64,000 nt of DNA from Selaginella moellendorffii. Lineage: Eukaryota > Streptophyta > Lycopodiopsida > Selaginellales > Selaginellaceae. The stretch covers positions 859,586-923,585 of the forward strand of contig NW_003314290.1 in the NCBI RefSeq assembly GCF_000143415.4, in the 5' to 3' direction. The notes below the pieces were generated by a model. It saw nothing but the letters and a program-made list of their open reading frames with translations. It did no database searches and was not told the origin of the DNA. Made by a program: the position numbers and the translations under genes. Of this stretch, positions 46,101 to 58,520 are shown one piece after another (positions within the stretch are counted from its first letter, which is position 1; each line of letters begins with the position of its first letter).

Positions 46101-48170
46101 TGAAAACAATTTTTCTTCCATGCAGAAGCTCTGCATCTTAAGTTATCTTCACGCATCACGGAAAGTTGTCCTTCTGCGGAGGCCAGGTACTTCGTTCGGC
46201 GAGCCGCAGAAGCTTTGGGAGACGTTGTCCAGCGCGGTGTCTTCTCAAAGATCTTGTGGTATCCCGGACAGCTCGACCCCTTGTCAGTAGCTTCGGTGGT
46301 CCGGAAACTCCAAGGTGACGGCGAGGAGATCAGCAGCATAGACAGGATCCAGGAGTCGACGAGTATAATGGTCGGTGTCGTCTTGGACGGTGACGCCAAA
46401 AAATCTGCCAAGGTGGGACTCCGCCTGAGCAGTGCGAGGAAAAACGGTCTTGCACGGGCCACGAAGCAAACTCTGGAGCTGCTTGACCAAGTGGCGATGG
46501 AGATTGCTAAAGAGTCGATACCGCCACCTGGAGAAAGCAAGGACGGGAAGCTCTCAAGGCGGCCACTCTACGTGACAAACTGCCCCGACTACGCATCACC
46601 CCGCATGCTCAAGGGGATTTTCGAGAATGTGTTGCGAGAGAGGGTGAAAAAGACCAGCGAGCTCCCTCCCGGCTTCGAGCAGTCGCCAGACATGGTCTCG
46701 GACGTCAAGTACGCGTCGGAAGACAGCAACTCGTTCTTCGTGGAGTTTTCAAGCGACGAGCTGCTGGAAGCTACGCTGCAGATCTACACGGCGGACAGGG
46801 ACTTGTTCTGCGGGCTCAAGGTGGAGCTGCCATCGCCAGCGGCCATGAAAGTCTACGATATGCTAGTGGCGGAAGATCAGCGAGGCAAAGCAGTAGCGGA
46901 CAGGGACAGGGACGACTTTGGGACCGACTTGCTCGCGGATGCCGGGCGGCGGAAAGTGAAGCCGCTCTACCTGACGGAGCTGGGGAAGTACACGAGCGCG
47001 GACCAAGTGAGGAAGCTGTTCGAGGAGGTGATTGCAAGCCATATAAACCAGTCCCTGGACGGCAAGCTCGTCACGGCGATCCGTCACGTACCGTCGCGGG
47101 GCTGCATGTTTGTGGACTTGGCGACGCCGGAGCTGGTCGAGTACATGCTGGACCTCCACAACCGGCACCCGGAGGAGTTCGGCCACATGAAGATGGAGCT
47201 GGGGCGGAGCAACGACGGGGTGGAAAAGAAGCGGAGCTTTGCAGCGCTGGACAGGGCCCGGTCGGACCGAAACATGTCCCCAACGCCTCGGCTGCCAAAA
47301 CGGCGAGCTCCGGGTGGTGGTGACGATGGTGACGAAGGTGAAGATGGATATGGTGGCAGGAGGAAGCAGCGGTCGGACCCGGAGAAGACGGTGTACGCGG
47401 ACCACCTCCCGGAGAACTCGTCCGACGCGGTCATCCGGAAGATCTTCCGGGCGGTGCTGCTGGAACACATGACGAGCGAGCAGAAGGCGGAGCTAGGGGA
47501 CGAGGTGGTGACGGAGGTGCGGCATGTGAAGGCTAAGTACTGTGCGTTTGTTGTGTTCGTTTCAGAGGACCTGGCTCGCCTCGCCCTGGAGCTCTACAGC
47601 CGGGACGAGGAAATCTTCGACCATATGCGGCTCAAGCCGCACTTCAACTCGAAGCTGGAAGACATGTACAGGGAAGACGGGCACGATCGAGACGACGAGC
47701 CAACGCCGCACAGCAGCAACATCAACAACAACAACAGCAGCAGCAGCAGTGCTATCGGTGCCACTATCGCCACCGCCGCCGCCGCCGTCAGCAAGAGTGT
47801 TACTCCAGAGTTTGATCTCCAAGACTCCCGGGGGAGGTCTAGAGGAGGAGGAGGAGGAGGGAATGGAGTTTTCAAGGAGGTTGACAGGAGGAGATCGGTG
47901 TACGTGGATAGGATACCGGATAAGTACCCGGAGACGGCGATCAAGGAGGTGCTGGACAGGTTCCTGAGGCGCAAGGGGCGCGGCAGCCCGAGCTACGTGG
48001 TGTCGCACGTCTCCTTCTTCCGGGACAAGTATGACTCGTCCAAGCTGTGCGCGTTTGTGGAGGTGCGGAACGAGGACGCTGTGCAGGACTTGCTGGATTG
48101 CTACAACGCGGACGAGGGGGCGTTCGAGGGGATGCGCATCAGGCCAGCGGTCAAGTACTCGCACGGATAG
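43190..48170 (+). CDS. Large EAR-motif protein with charged region and four RRM-like repeats (1529 aa)
   Basis: Five exons (43190-44307, 44468-44561, 44674-45967, 46033-46071, 46126-48170) join in frame to 1529 codons plus stop. Start chosen at the first of two ATGs in GGCCATGGCCATGG. Near residue 35 is MFDLNEP, a DLNxxP-type EAR repression motif. Residues about 320-560 (SVIWQGQINFQDVKVPS onward) could be a SPOC-like fold, unproven. A long Arg/Asp/Lys-rich tract (about 45100-45550) follows. From about residue 990 there are four related modules beginning LYVTN, LYLTE, VYADH and VYVDR, each about 85 aa and ending in a hydrophobic HMK/RL or GMRI box. They resemble RRMs. The product is probably a nuclear RNA-binding co-repressor or splicing-linked factor; no ortholog name is offered. 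Confidence 0.8.
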
Positions 48171-48263
48171 CCGTGATCAATCGGGCAAGGGAGGAGCTCC
48201 CTCGGTGTAATCAAGCAAAAAGACCACGGATACGATCAAAGTTTGAGCTGAAAACCTTGGAAC

Positions 48264-48617
48264 TTAGATCTGGTGATGTTGTGTTTTCTTTTTCTTCTTA
48301 GACTTTTTGACGCGGGCATCGTCGTCTTGGGCTTGGGAGGCTCTCCCCAGTTTCTTCTTCTTCCTCGAGTAGTCCCTGGTGATGGAGCGCTGCTGGGCGT
48401 GGGCGTCCCTCTTTGCAGTGGCCGACTCGTGCAAATCCATGGCCACGGAATCGAGGTACCTGTGGAGCGTCTCGTCCGGCTGCGGTGCACCGGGAGCGGC
48501 GGCGGCATGGACAAGGAAGTCGGACATGGAGGTGGCTGCATTGGACATGGATGTGCGCGCGGAGGAGACCACTCTCCCTTCGATGTCTGCCGCCAGGCCG
48601 ATGGTGGAGTCGAACAT
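48264..48617 (-). CDS. Small basic protein of unknown family (117 aa)
   Basis: One open frame from ATG 48617. The N-terminal half is Ala/Ser-rich (ARTSMSNAATSMSDFLVH). The middle is helix-like (DETLHRYLDSVAMDLHESA). The tail is a nuclear-localisation-type Lys cluster (DYSRKKKKL, KKSKKKKK). It converges on the 1529-aa gene with 93 bp between stops, and the start is preceded by a perfect 24-bp palindrome. It is unlikely to be a shadow because no gene overlaps it, but I do not recognise it. Confidence 0.6.
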   Translation of the reverse strand: MFDSTIGLAADIEGRVVSSARTSMSNAATSMSDFLVHAAAAPGAPQPDETLHRYLDSVAMDLHESATAKRDAHAQQRSITRDYSRKKKKLGRASQAQDDDARVKKSKKKKKTQHHQI

Positions 48618-48628
48618 TTCCGCTGCTT

Positions 48629-48652
48629 CACAAGCCCTAATTAGGGCTTGTG
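48629..48652. promoter_or_regulatory. Perfect 24-bp palindrome upstream of the small gene
   Basis: CACAAGCCCTAA is followed at once by its reverse complement, 12 bp before the start codon at 48617. Each arm carries a CCCTAA half of a telo-box and a GCCC element. Confidence 0.8.
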
Positions 48653-48659
48653 TTCACAA

Positions 48660-49247
48660 TATATTCTGCCGTGAAATAAATTCTTAGAATATCTAAGTAT
48701 ATATATTTTTAAATTTTATTCTAAGCTTTATTTATCCTTTATAGAAGGCATGGAATTTTCTGTTTGACTGCATTTTGCAGCAGTAGTTGGTTTGCTTTGA
48801 AAAGTAAAAAAGAAGTATTTTTAGTGCTAATGTGGCTGTGAAAATAGTGTGGTATTGAGCTGTGATGAGTATAGGTGTGTCATTTATACTAACTGGAAGT
48901 TTTTAAAAGTTATACTCAAATGTGAGATTTTTCTTCTTGACTTTAGATTTCTAACATACTTGAGGTGTTTAATTTGAGGTGACATGGTGCAATGGTATAT
49001 AAAAAGTGTTTCCTTTGGCCATCTTCCAACTGTATTTTCTCCATTGACAACCATTGTTTATATGTTCAAAGGCATCCAGATTGAAAGTAAGTCTTATTAA
49101 CTTTGCTATGGAACATAGAAGTTATTTGACCTATTGACTGTGTTCACTTGGTGCTCAATGCTTGCAACTGTCAGAATTGCACTACTTGTATGGGATCCTC
49201 ATGCTTGATAACTTTAATCACTCACTTGGTAGGCTTTTCTCTTCATT
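48660..49247. other. AT-rich intergenic stretch
   Basis: No gene, RNA or repeat signal I can support; the GC level falls sharply from the gene cluster to the left. Confidence 0.5.
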
Positions 49248-49275
49248 CCCTCCCAGCAATTTCAAGCACTTTTTA

Positions 49276-49320
<45 letters not shown>

Positions 49321-49602
49321 GCGCTATTGGTTTCTCACCAGTATTTAGCCTTGGATGGAATTTACCACCCACTTAAGGCTGCATTCCCAAACAGCCCGAC
49401 TCGCCGAAAGAGCCTCGTGATGCAGTAGGGTCCGGGCTAGACAGGGCTCTCACCCTCTCTGGCGTCCCGTTCCAAGGGACTTAAACCCGATCCGCTGCAG
49501 AGGACCCTTCTCCAGACTACAATTCGGGGTGTAGAGACACCCCGATTTCCAAGCTGGGCTCTTTCTGTTTCGCTCGCCGCTACTAGGGAAATCCGTGTTA
49601 GG
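49248..49602 (-). pseudogene. Fragment of 26S (LSU) rRNA, 5' region, inverted
   Basis: Read on the minus strand, it follows the start of nuclear 26S rRNA: a region near CGGCGAGCGAAC, TTGTAGTCTGGAGAAG-like, CCCTTGGAACGGG, GAGAGGGTGAGAGCCC, CGAGTCGGGCTGTTTGGGAA, TGGTAAATTCCATCCAAGGC, then GAAAAGGACTTTGAAAAGAG and GCTTGAAATTGCTGGGAGGG. Several substitutions and small indels from the conserved sequence show it is not a working rDNA unit. About 355 bp remain. The ORF predicted over it is spurious. Confidence 0.9.
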
Positions 49603-50659
49603 AGCATACTCCATCCTTTCTTATCCTGCTTACTGATTATCTTAGAAGCTTTTTTCTCCCATACAAATTGGGCTTTGCTTCCTGCTAGTATGATCTAGAG
49701 AACAGAACATGAGGAACTTGTTGGGATAAAGATCTCTTCTATTCGTTGTGGGAGGATGCACAAGGCTTTTGTTTTTGGCAGTTTGATTCCTATTGTTTTG
49801 CAACTTGAGGTGCTCCTTGAGGGCTTTGATTGCAATCACTCTGAGTGGAGGAATTCTTGGGAATTGTATAAACAAATTAAAGAAAGTTTAGATCACAACT
49901 GTTAGATTGCTAGAATATACTTAGATATCCTATTCCTTGTACCAAAACTACTTCTCTAAACGGATATATCCAAAGATTGATGAGTTCTTTAAGAAATAAG
50001 TAAAGAAACTACTAGGAAGAGTAATGCCACTTTTTGCTCATAATATTTCTAATGTTTTCTTGGAGTATTTTCTTCTTACTTCTTTAACTAATTGTTCTTC
50101 ACTTTACTTTTGGATCATTCCTTACTACTAAAACCTCTCACAGAAAAAGTTTAATAAATAGAATATACTTGTTTTCATCTTCTTAAAGTTACTGTATATT
50201 ATTATTACATATTTATAAGGTCATTAGGTGGAGGTGTTGCAAGGGAAAACTCACCACACATTCAAGATCTCATTTAAAACATTAAGAAAATGTGTTATAT
50301 CATTAGTCTCAATAATGAATCTGCTGTAAACACACAGAATAATCTCTAAGTATATCCCCCACTTACACAACCAGAGGAAGGCTTTGACAAGACGAGAAGC
50401 CATGGCCTACAAGTTGGAAAAGAATAGCTAAATTCTGCTTATAGATGGAAGATAAAGGATGAAAAATGAGATGGTAGAGAGTCAATGAAAAAGGAAAATA
50501 TAAAGAAAAAAGTGTGGAGCTTGAAAATACCAAGGATAATGGATAAAAGAAAAAATAACAAAAGCTAAAAATAAAAAGCAATTTAAGAAAAGAGTTTCAC
50601 TTGAATCCCAACTTATAACATGTATAAGATTGTGTTTTAAGTATTTTTGACTCCCAAGA
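49603..50659. other. AT-rich stretch without a gene
   Basis: No ORF or repeat boundary is convincing. Confidence 0.5.
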
Positions 50660-52734
50660 TTAACTAAAAGTTCAAGTAGAAAAAGAGAAGAACAAGGATA
50701 TATTGCAAGACTATTTTTTGTAAACCATTTGGTTTATATAAGTTTTTGGTGATGTTGTTTGGTTTAAATAATGCTCCGATGACTTTCTAGTTGATGATGA
50801 AATATATTCTTTATAATATGCCAAAAGTAATTGTTGACTTTATAAATAATATCTTGATTCACTTGAAGGGACATGAGAGGAGCACATCCATGAAATTTGC
50901 AAAGTGTTTGATTAGCTACAGAAAGTTAGTTTGAAGTTCAAGTGGTCAAAGTGTGTGTTTGTGTCCAAAAACATAATTTATCTTAAGTATTATATTTTTT
51001 ATGAAAGTTTATAAATTAATCCTGACAAACTTATAGTTATTTTGAAGTTTCTTATTCCAAAGTGTATGAATAATGTGGAACACTTCTTTGGCACACTATA
51101 ACATTGTTTTTTATTTGATCTAAAGATTGCAAATAGGCATTAAAGATATGAAAGAAGTGTTAATGACTCCTCTAGCTTTAGTGTATTTTAACTACATTTG
51201 ACCTTTCATCTTGTGTATAGATACTTTTAATATTGGTTTTGAAGATGTGTGAAAGTAAAAGAACACAAGTGTGTATTATTAATATCATCCCATTATATAT
51301 ATCAGCTATACATTACAACCAACAAAGATGAATTATTCCATGATAAATGAGTGTCTAGTAGCAATTTAAGATTTTAAGAAACTCATGTGTACTTATATAG
51401 TTTTGAACATTGTTAGGGCAATTATGTTTTAGTCACTTTATTACAGAAGTAGAAAAACTTTTAAAGCTTCAAATATATAACTTTGAAATTATTAATTACC
51501 CAATAAATTCTATAGGTGATATTGAACTCTTTTTACATATTCTTGACAAGTTTATTATTCTAGTATTAGTGGATTTGTTGGATAAGGATATAGTGCCATC
51601 AACAGTTATTGTGTTTGATATTCAATATCTACAATGTGTAAAATTAGATTTATCTACATTTGATAAACTTTATAAGGTTTAAAAGGTTAAATTTTGGATT
51701 TGAAAGTTTTATGATGCATTTGAGAATTTTGCATCATTTATTAATGACTTGTCGTTTTGGCATTTACATTCTTACTATTACTTTAAGGATAACCTTCTTT
51801 ACTTTATGGGGATTGATCCTAAAAATAATACTTATAATCTTTATTTCATGCTTTCTTCATTATCATTGATTAAGAAGGTGTGTAGGTCTTTTTATTGGCT
51901 GGAGATGTGACTTAATATTATTTAGTATATCTATAGTTACATTTGATGTTAAGCTCGTGATTTCGTTTGGTTCTATTGGCTATTTATAAAAAGTGTTTAG
52001 ATTTGCTAGTTTGGCATATTTATAAAATGTAGAAACTGTCTTATTCATAATGGTGTTATTTCTACTTCCAGATTCACAATTTAACACCATTCCATATTTA
52101 ATAAGTTTTTTTGATTGTCCTCAAGACTAATTATTAGGACTGGTGTGAAAGCTTAAAGCATGCATTCCTCTAGTTTGGGAGGGGGGGTTGGGAGTGGGGG
52201 CAGGTTTCCAATTATATGGTAGGATGGCAGGGATAGTAAGTTATGCATGGTTAACCATTCTAAGGTATAGTTTAACTTGTGGTTGTTTTTGTCTTCACTC
52301 CTTAAACTATACACTCAAGAGTTATTCTGTGCTCTAGTTTTCTACACTCTTTGACTATATATATTTAGAAGTTTTACTCTGTCCCTTTGTGTAGTCCAAT
52401 GCCCTAAATTTGAATTTTACTCCACTGCTCTTGGTCCACATGTCCAAAGGTTTACATTCCACTCTATGGTTATCCCATAACAAATTATTATAGAGTAAAG
52501 GGTGCCTTAGTCAGGTGGTGCTCTAGCATTCTTGTCTAGAGTTAATTCTCTCAAATAATAATCCCATATTTGAGGTTGAGGTATTTTACAAGTTGATATC
52601 TCAATTGGGAATATATCAATCTTTAACATGTGTTTATTATTTGTAAATGGATAGTTTGGTGGAATAACTCATTTGGATTTCAAGGGAATAATTATAAAGT
52701 ATGTGAACTTTCAACAATCAAATTGCTATATCTT

Positions 52735-52823
<89 letters not shown>

Positions 52824-53320
52824 AGAAAAGTATAGAGTTTCATTTGTGCTTCACCATATAGACTTTTATATGGTCATAATTCTATATTAAATGAGATCAA
52901 GTTTACTTTTGTGATTGCTATGCGTTACTAATGCTAAATTCTAAGATCAATATGTAATAAGCATTCTTTCATTGGCTCGAGTTAAGTCTGTTAAATATTT
53001 AAGTCATATATAAGTGGGAAAAAAAATAGAGCTAGAACTCTCATCATCATCCATTTGCATAGTCCATAGTGGATAATCTAGTATTGGTTCATTTCCTTGA
53101 TTTTATGGTACATGATTTATCTAAAGGGCTCCTTCTTTAATGGATTGAATTGTATTAAGTGTTATAGTAAGTTGGATTTCAAATTTATGAGGTTTGGCAC
53201 AACATTCTAGCCAATCTTTCAAAAATTATATATATGTAACAATTTAACATTTCATACAAAGAGATCATAAATAAGGTGTATTATCTACAAATCCACTAGT
53301 GCATCCTATTAATGTTCCTT
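50660..53320 (+). mobile_element. Heavily mutated second Ty3/gypsy copy, interior only
   Basis: It parallels the 23.4-27.8 kb element in order. RT around the FIDDVL box is at about 50740-51080 (ATTGTTGACTTTATAAATAA...). The RNase H region is at 51170-51500, zinc-finger and integrase relics at 51700-52000 and 52500-52720, and the C-terminal module near 53100-53170 (TTATCTAAAGGGCTCCTT). Many positions that are C or G in the other copy are T or A here, a pattern expected from decay of methylated cytosines. No LTRs were recognised, and no frame is intact. Confidence 0.75.
52739..52821. repeat. (TA)n microsatellite, about 41 units
   Basis: An uninterrupted TA dinucleotide run of about 82 bp, inserted into the integrase part of the mutated gypsy copy. 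The ORFs across it are artefacts. Confidence 0.98.
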
Positions 53321-54505
53321 TTATTTTACTTATGAAAAATATATAAAATAAAACCAATAGATATAGTGGTATAGAAGAAAGTAAAGAATAAATAGAATTA
53401 AGAATTTAAAAATTCAAAACTTATCATAAATATTTTATTTTTATATATAAAATTTTATTTAATAAATATTTAATATTAAAAATATAAAGCTAAGAAAAGA
53501 AAGTGCTTAAAGTATAAATGGTGAAATATAATGTAGTAAAACAAATCAGTGATATTAAATAATATAGTGTAAAATAATTACATATTTCTTACAAATAAAA
53601 ATAAAAATTTGATTTAAAATTTAGAATCATTTCACTTGCAACATATAGTAGAATATTGTTCTTAATATGGACAGAATTATATTAAAATGTAACTTTTTAA
53701 AAATATTCCATCTTAAAAGAAAAAGAGTAACTCAGAGATTTGAAAGAGTAAATCATTAATTTAATATGTGAGCATATTATGTGCCTTATACATACTAACC
53801 CTACAGTCTTAAAAGGAAAAAAAATTTACTATTGTTATAAATTTTTAAATTAATGTTTATGGACAATCTGAAAGTCTTTATATGCTTCTAATTAGGCAAA
53901 GTATTTAAAACATGTATTCACCATTGTTGATAGTTACACAATGGAATCACCATACTAATGAAACTGAGCAATTTATGATTGTAAAGATATTATATACACT
54001 TCAAGTAACAATAGCAGAGTGGCCAGGAGACATGAGCTATGCTTTTCCCTGCTCCTCCCAATTAAAAAAACTAGCAAGTCATGACTTTAACAATAAGGTT
54101 TGCTCTTCAACATTGCAAATGGTTTTGCTAATTACATACATTGACTTTCATTGACTTTCATTGACTTCCAAGCTCTTAGCCCGTGCCCAGAATTTGCTGG
54201 GCTAATCTACTTATAAAAGGTTAATTGAATACTTTCAACTGTCACACTTTTGTCGTTTGCCAGAATATATACCCAATTAGTCAGCGCAAATATTTCCACA
54301 TATCCCCAGGCATATATACTGATTTGCAATATCCGTGCACGGAAGCTAGCACACCAAAGAAGACTTCCTCTCCAGAGGACCACAAGAAAGGTGGCCAAGT
54401 AATAGGTGCTTGATTTTATACACGTTGTGTCACGTTCCTTATTTTTTGGAAAAGATCACTCCTTGTTCTTTTTCATGGGGATCTTCATATCTTTTGTTTG
54501 TTTCC
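53321..54505. other. AT-rich flank and 3' region of the KUP gene
   Basis: AT-rich to about 53.9 kb, then mixed sequence. TTGACTTTCA is repeated three times near 54140-54170. No gene is supported; the end nearest 54505 probably includes the 3' UTR of the minus-strand transporter. Confidence 0.5.
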
Positions 54506-57408
54506 TTATATAAAGTAGACCATGCCAACCTTGAGGAGCCTCGTATGTGGAATGTTGAGGATGAGAGTGCTCTCCCTAAAGTTTTTCCGGAGGAAGGCAT
54601 AACCGTAGTCCACCACAAACTTGTTGATAAAGCTCGAGTCCTCGCGAGCTCTCACATCGTTGTCGCCCAACAAGTATACGACCCCAGCTTTCCGGGACTC
54701 CTCGAGAAATCCTAGCTCCTCCACCACTCCCCTGCCTGGTATAGCGATCGCGCTCTCCTCTGGAGCTTGCGGTGGCGATAACTGGAGAGAAACCGGATAG
54801 ATCGCCACACTGCAGCTGTCCGTGTCGGCCTCGCCCAAATCCCTGGCCTCCATTTGCTTCCCATCGTCCTCAATGCTTATAAACTCGGCCAAGCTCTTGA
54901 AGAGATCCTCCTCAAACTGGGTGTCGCCCCTGTGACAATCCTTGTAGCCATACCTTGCAATGCAGCGATACATCCGAAACTCCTTGGACCCGACCCTTCT
55001 AAACAAGAACCTCTCCTCCGACAAAACGTTGCTCACAGGCAAGTTTTTGATCGTCACGAACATGATCACTGAGTGCATTGCCGGGAGATTCGTAATGTAG
55101 TGCGAGAAGATGGAAGGGATTCCTTGTGCAAGCTCCGTGTAGACCAATCCAACTCCACGAACTCGGGAGACTCCCAGGTTTGACCCCAGCCCGGTGATCC
55201 AGTCCATGGAGATCTTGTTGTCTAGCTCGTATTTGTAGCGCTTGGAGTTTCCACTGAACCAAATGACCATGACCGTGAGGAAGAGCACTGCGAAGAGGAG
55301 TGGAAGCCATCCTCCATCTTTAAACTTGTAGACCACAGCAGAGAAATACGTGAATTCCACACTCCAGTAGACGAGGAGATAGAGTAGAGCTAGAAACAAT
55401 TGTGTCTTCCATATCAAAACCATGATAATCGTTGTAAAAGTGGTGGTAACAGCCATGTCCATAACCACACATATTCCTGAAAGAAAACAAAGAGAGACAA
55501 TAGAGATTTAAACGGTGGTGGAAGAAAGAAAGAAAGAACTAACCATATGCGTTTCCAATTGTTGTAGTGTCTCTGAAGGCCGCAGTGATAAGTACACAAG
55601 CACACATCAGGAACCAATTCATCTCCGGGATATAAACTTGACCCACGAAGTTTTTCGAGGTGTGAACGACCTTGATCCGTGGGAAGCATCCCAATGCCTC
55701 GGCCTGCTTGATGATCTGAAACACCGCCGAGATCATTGCCTGGCTCGCGATGATCGCTGCAAGCACTGCTACTACAAACATTGGCCAGTACAAAGGCTCT
55801 GGAACAAATAGGATAAAGTGGTGTCAAGCTCTAGAGATTCGACAGAATAAACTTACTTGGAACTGATTTGTAGAAAGCTCTTCCAACGTCCTCTGGATGC
55901 TCCATGAGATAGGCAGCTTGGCCAATGTAAGCAAGGAGAAGTGAAGGATAAACGTAGGTTGTGAAGGCGATTTGGATCGAAGGAACCGTAAAATGGCCCA
56001 AGTCCGCAAACATGGCCTCAGTTCCTGGTGTGGAGCAGCAGTGTCACGATTTTAGAAGGCAAAAACCAAAGAAAAAGAAGGAAGAGGTCTCACAAACCTG
56101 TGATGCAAAGAACAACTCCTCCCAGCGAGATGAATCCTTCCCGCTTGTTGGTCTTGAAGTAGTCGAAGATGTACTTGGGATTGAAGGCGGCGAGAACTCC
56201 ATGATCGTGGTGAATTAAGTTGTAGAGGCCGATCATAGCGATCATGGCAAACCAGATCGTGAGTACTGGAGCAAACATGAAGCCGACCTTGTCCGTGCCA
56301 AACCGCTGGACGCTAAACAGGCAGATGAGAATGACGATGGAAACCACGACAATCACACCTGATAGTCAACCATGGTTTCTCGTTAGAACACTAGAAACGT
56401 AGGCAACGAATAACAAGTTAGAGCACTAGAAACATAAGAAACAAACAACAAATTTAAAGAGAAAAGAGAAGATGAATTCTTACTTTGGCTGAGGTTTGGA
56501 ACTTGGACTTGGATTCCTTGCACAGCAGAGAGCACTGGAAAGATAAAAATAAAACCAGAATTTTCCAAGTGATCGATGAAAAAGCTGTGAATTTCTTCTT
56601 ACCAGAGATGGAGGGGGTGAGAGTTCCATCGCCGATAACCATACAAGTTCCAAAGAAGGTGATCATCAGAAGCACGACGTGGACGGCCTTGTGTCCCTCT
56701 AGAAAATTCTTGATCCAGATCCCTCGTCGAATCTTTCGCTGGTTCGGCAAGTCGAGCTTGTACGCCGACAAGTTTTTGTCCTCGGGGTGTCTCTTGCCCA
56801 TCAAATCGACGTTGGCATTTCGACAAATCAACGAGTAGAGCGCAAACGCACCACCTGATCTCCACAACAAAAAGCACAGGAACTTTGAGAAGATCCAAAC
56901 AAAAACGCAATAGCAAAGCTACCTTCGCCGTTATCATTGGCTCGAAGAACAACGAACACGTATTTGATGAGGGGGCTCAGGGTGAGAGTGTAGATGATGA
57001 GCGAGAGCACGCCAAGAACGTTGGTTTTCAAGTGATCCCGCGAGATACCGCCAGGGAAAGTGCTGCTAAACACGTAGAGCGGCGAGGTTCCAATGTCGCC
57101 ATACACCACACCGATCGTTTGGAATGCCAGGCGGAGGATCACCGCCCTCGTCAAGATCTGGAAACCACATTCCTTGGTCATTTCAAAAGATCGAGATCAA
57201 GAAAAGAAGAGGAGAACTCGAGGGGTCGACGTTTCGATCGTTTCAATCGATTGGGGGAGGAGAAAGAAAAAGCTACCTTCCGTCCATGGTTCTCCATGCC
57301 CGTGACCTTCCCCGCATCACGCTCCAGCGAATCCATCCGGCCGAGCTTCTTCGACGAGGAGATTCGTGGCGGCGGGCTGTGGCTTGATTCCATGTCGGTG
57401 TCTTCCAT
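54506..57408 (-). CDS. KUP/HAK/KT potassium transporter
   Basis: About nine exons; the first is 57408-57277 and the last begins near 55480. The first membrane segment carries [18 protein letters not shown], the hallmark of the family. Further marks are [22 protein letters not shown] (exon junction near 56925/56860), [26 protein letters not shown]-type segment, [24 protein letters not shown] and [10 protein letters not shown]. The long cytosolic tail ends with [22 protein letters not shown] and a short VGMVYFI. These proteins move K+ with H+ across the plasma membrane, vacuole or plastid membranes. The tail is complete and no frame lesion was seen. Confidence 0.95.
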
Positions 57409-58520
57409 AGCCGGCGAGAGGAGAAAGAAGAGCTCTCGTGAAAGGGATCACGAGCGAGAGCAGAAAAAGAGGAGAGAAAAAGCTCTCAAATCGATGGAAG
57501 AATCATCGTCGAATGGAAGATCAAACAAATAACTCTCCCTCTCTCCCTCTCCCTCTCACCCTCCCTCTCCCAGAGACCAAACCAAGGATGAAACAAAGCT
57601 ATGGTGGAGAAACGGGAGAGAAGAATGCTCTGCTCTCACATTTATAGGTATTACTATCTCCGCGTAGTTAACGTGTTAACCAATGGTTAACTTGTGCGGG
57701 CCAAATTTTCCGCCACACTTTCAACGTATTCTCGTGGCATATTCACATTCGAGACCGCGAGAGAGAGAGGGTGACATGAATTACCCTAAAACTCACCCAC
57801 TGGGCAGCTTCTCAAGTTGTCGCCCTCGCCCCACGTCTCGGAAATCTCGAGTCCACTCTACAGTCTCGTGCGACAATTTAGTCATCGCACGCCCAGGTTC
57901 ATCCGAAAATATGCTGCCGCTGCATACAAACAAACCGCGCATTTCTTAAGACTTGTTTTGGTCTATTTTGCAGAAGTCGCTGTCCCTTGCAAATGTAGAT
58001 CCGTTTCCATCCATCGCATGAGAAGAGAAGTTGGCAGCGTCACATCCAACGCATTTGCATTGCATCACAGCCAACAAACAGCTAACGAGTTTGGACCAGG
58101 GCACGGACACCCTTGCGGAACCCTAGAAAGTCCGCCACCTTTCCCACAAGCTTTGCACTGGTGGCGGTGAAGCAAAGATCATGGCTCCCAAACTTTTCCT
58201 TTAAAAGCGGCAACGCATTTAGTTTGACATTAATTTTAGGGCACGGCGGTCAACGCCCGTCACCGCCCTTCATCTCGCCCGTCGCGCGACGGGCGGTGGT
58301 GGGTAACCGGATTTTCCGTTCTTGCACAGAAAATATCTGTGTAGAGCGGATTCTTGAATGACGTGTTGAGAAGGGAGCGGGCGTGGCACGCATATTCCCG
58401 CTAGATTCGTCCTGGGCTGTGGCGCTTTCAGATCGATCGATTCCAGCGCGCGGTTCCAAGCACGAGAAAGAAAGAGCTTCTTCTCCCAGCCCAGAAAGAG
58501 AGCGAGTTTCTTTTCTGGCG
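57409..58520. promoter_or_regulatory. Intergenic region and leaders between KUP (-) and the acidic protein (+)
   Basis: A CT/GA-rich leader with CTCTCCCTCTC repeats (57530-57570) and GAGAGAGAGAG (57758-57770) lies next to the KUP start, typical of GAGA-type plant promoters. A perfect 20-bp GC palindrome (CGCCCGTCGCGCGACGGGCG) is at 58276-58295. No gene is supported. Confidence 0.5.

Noticed and set aside
49162-49428. 88-codon ORF
   Set aside because: It overlaps the inverted 26S rRNA fragment.
52630-52890. ORFs with an Ile-Tyr repeat
   Set aside because: They are the translation of the (TA)n run.
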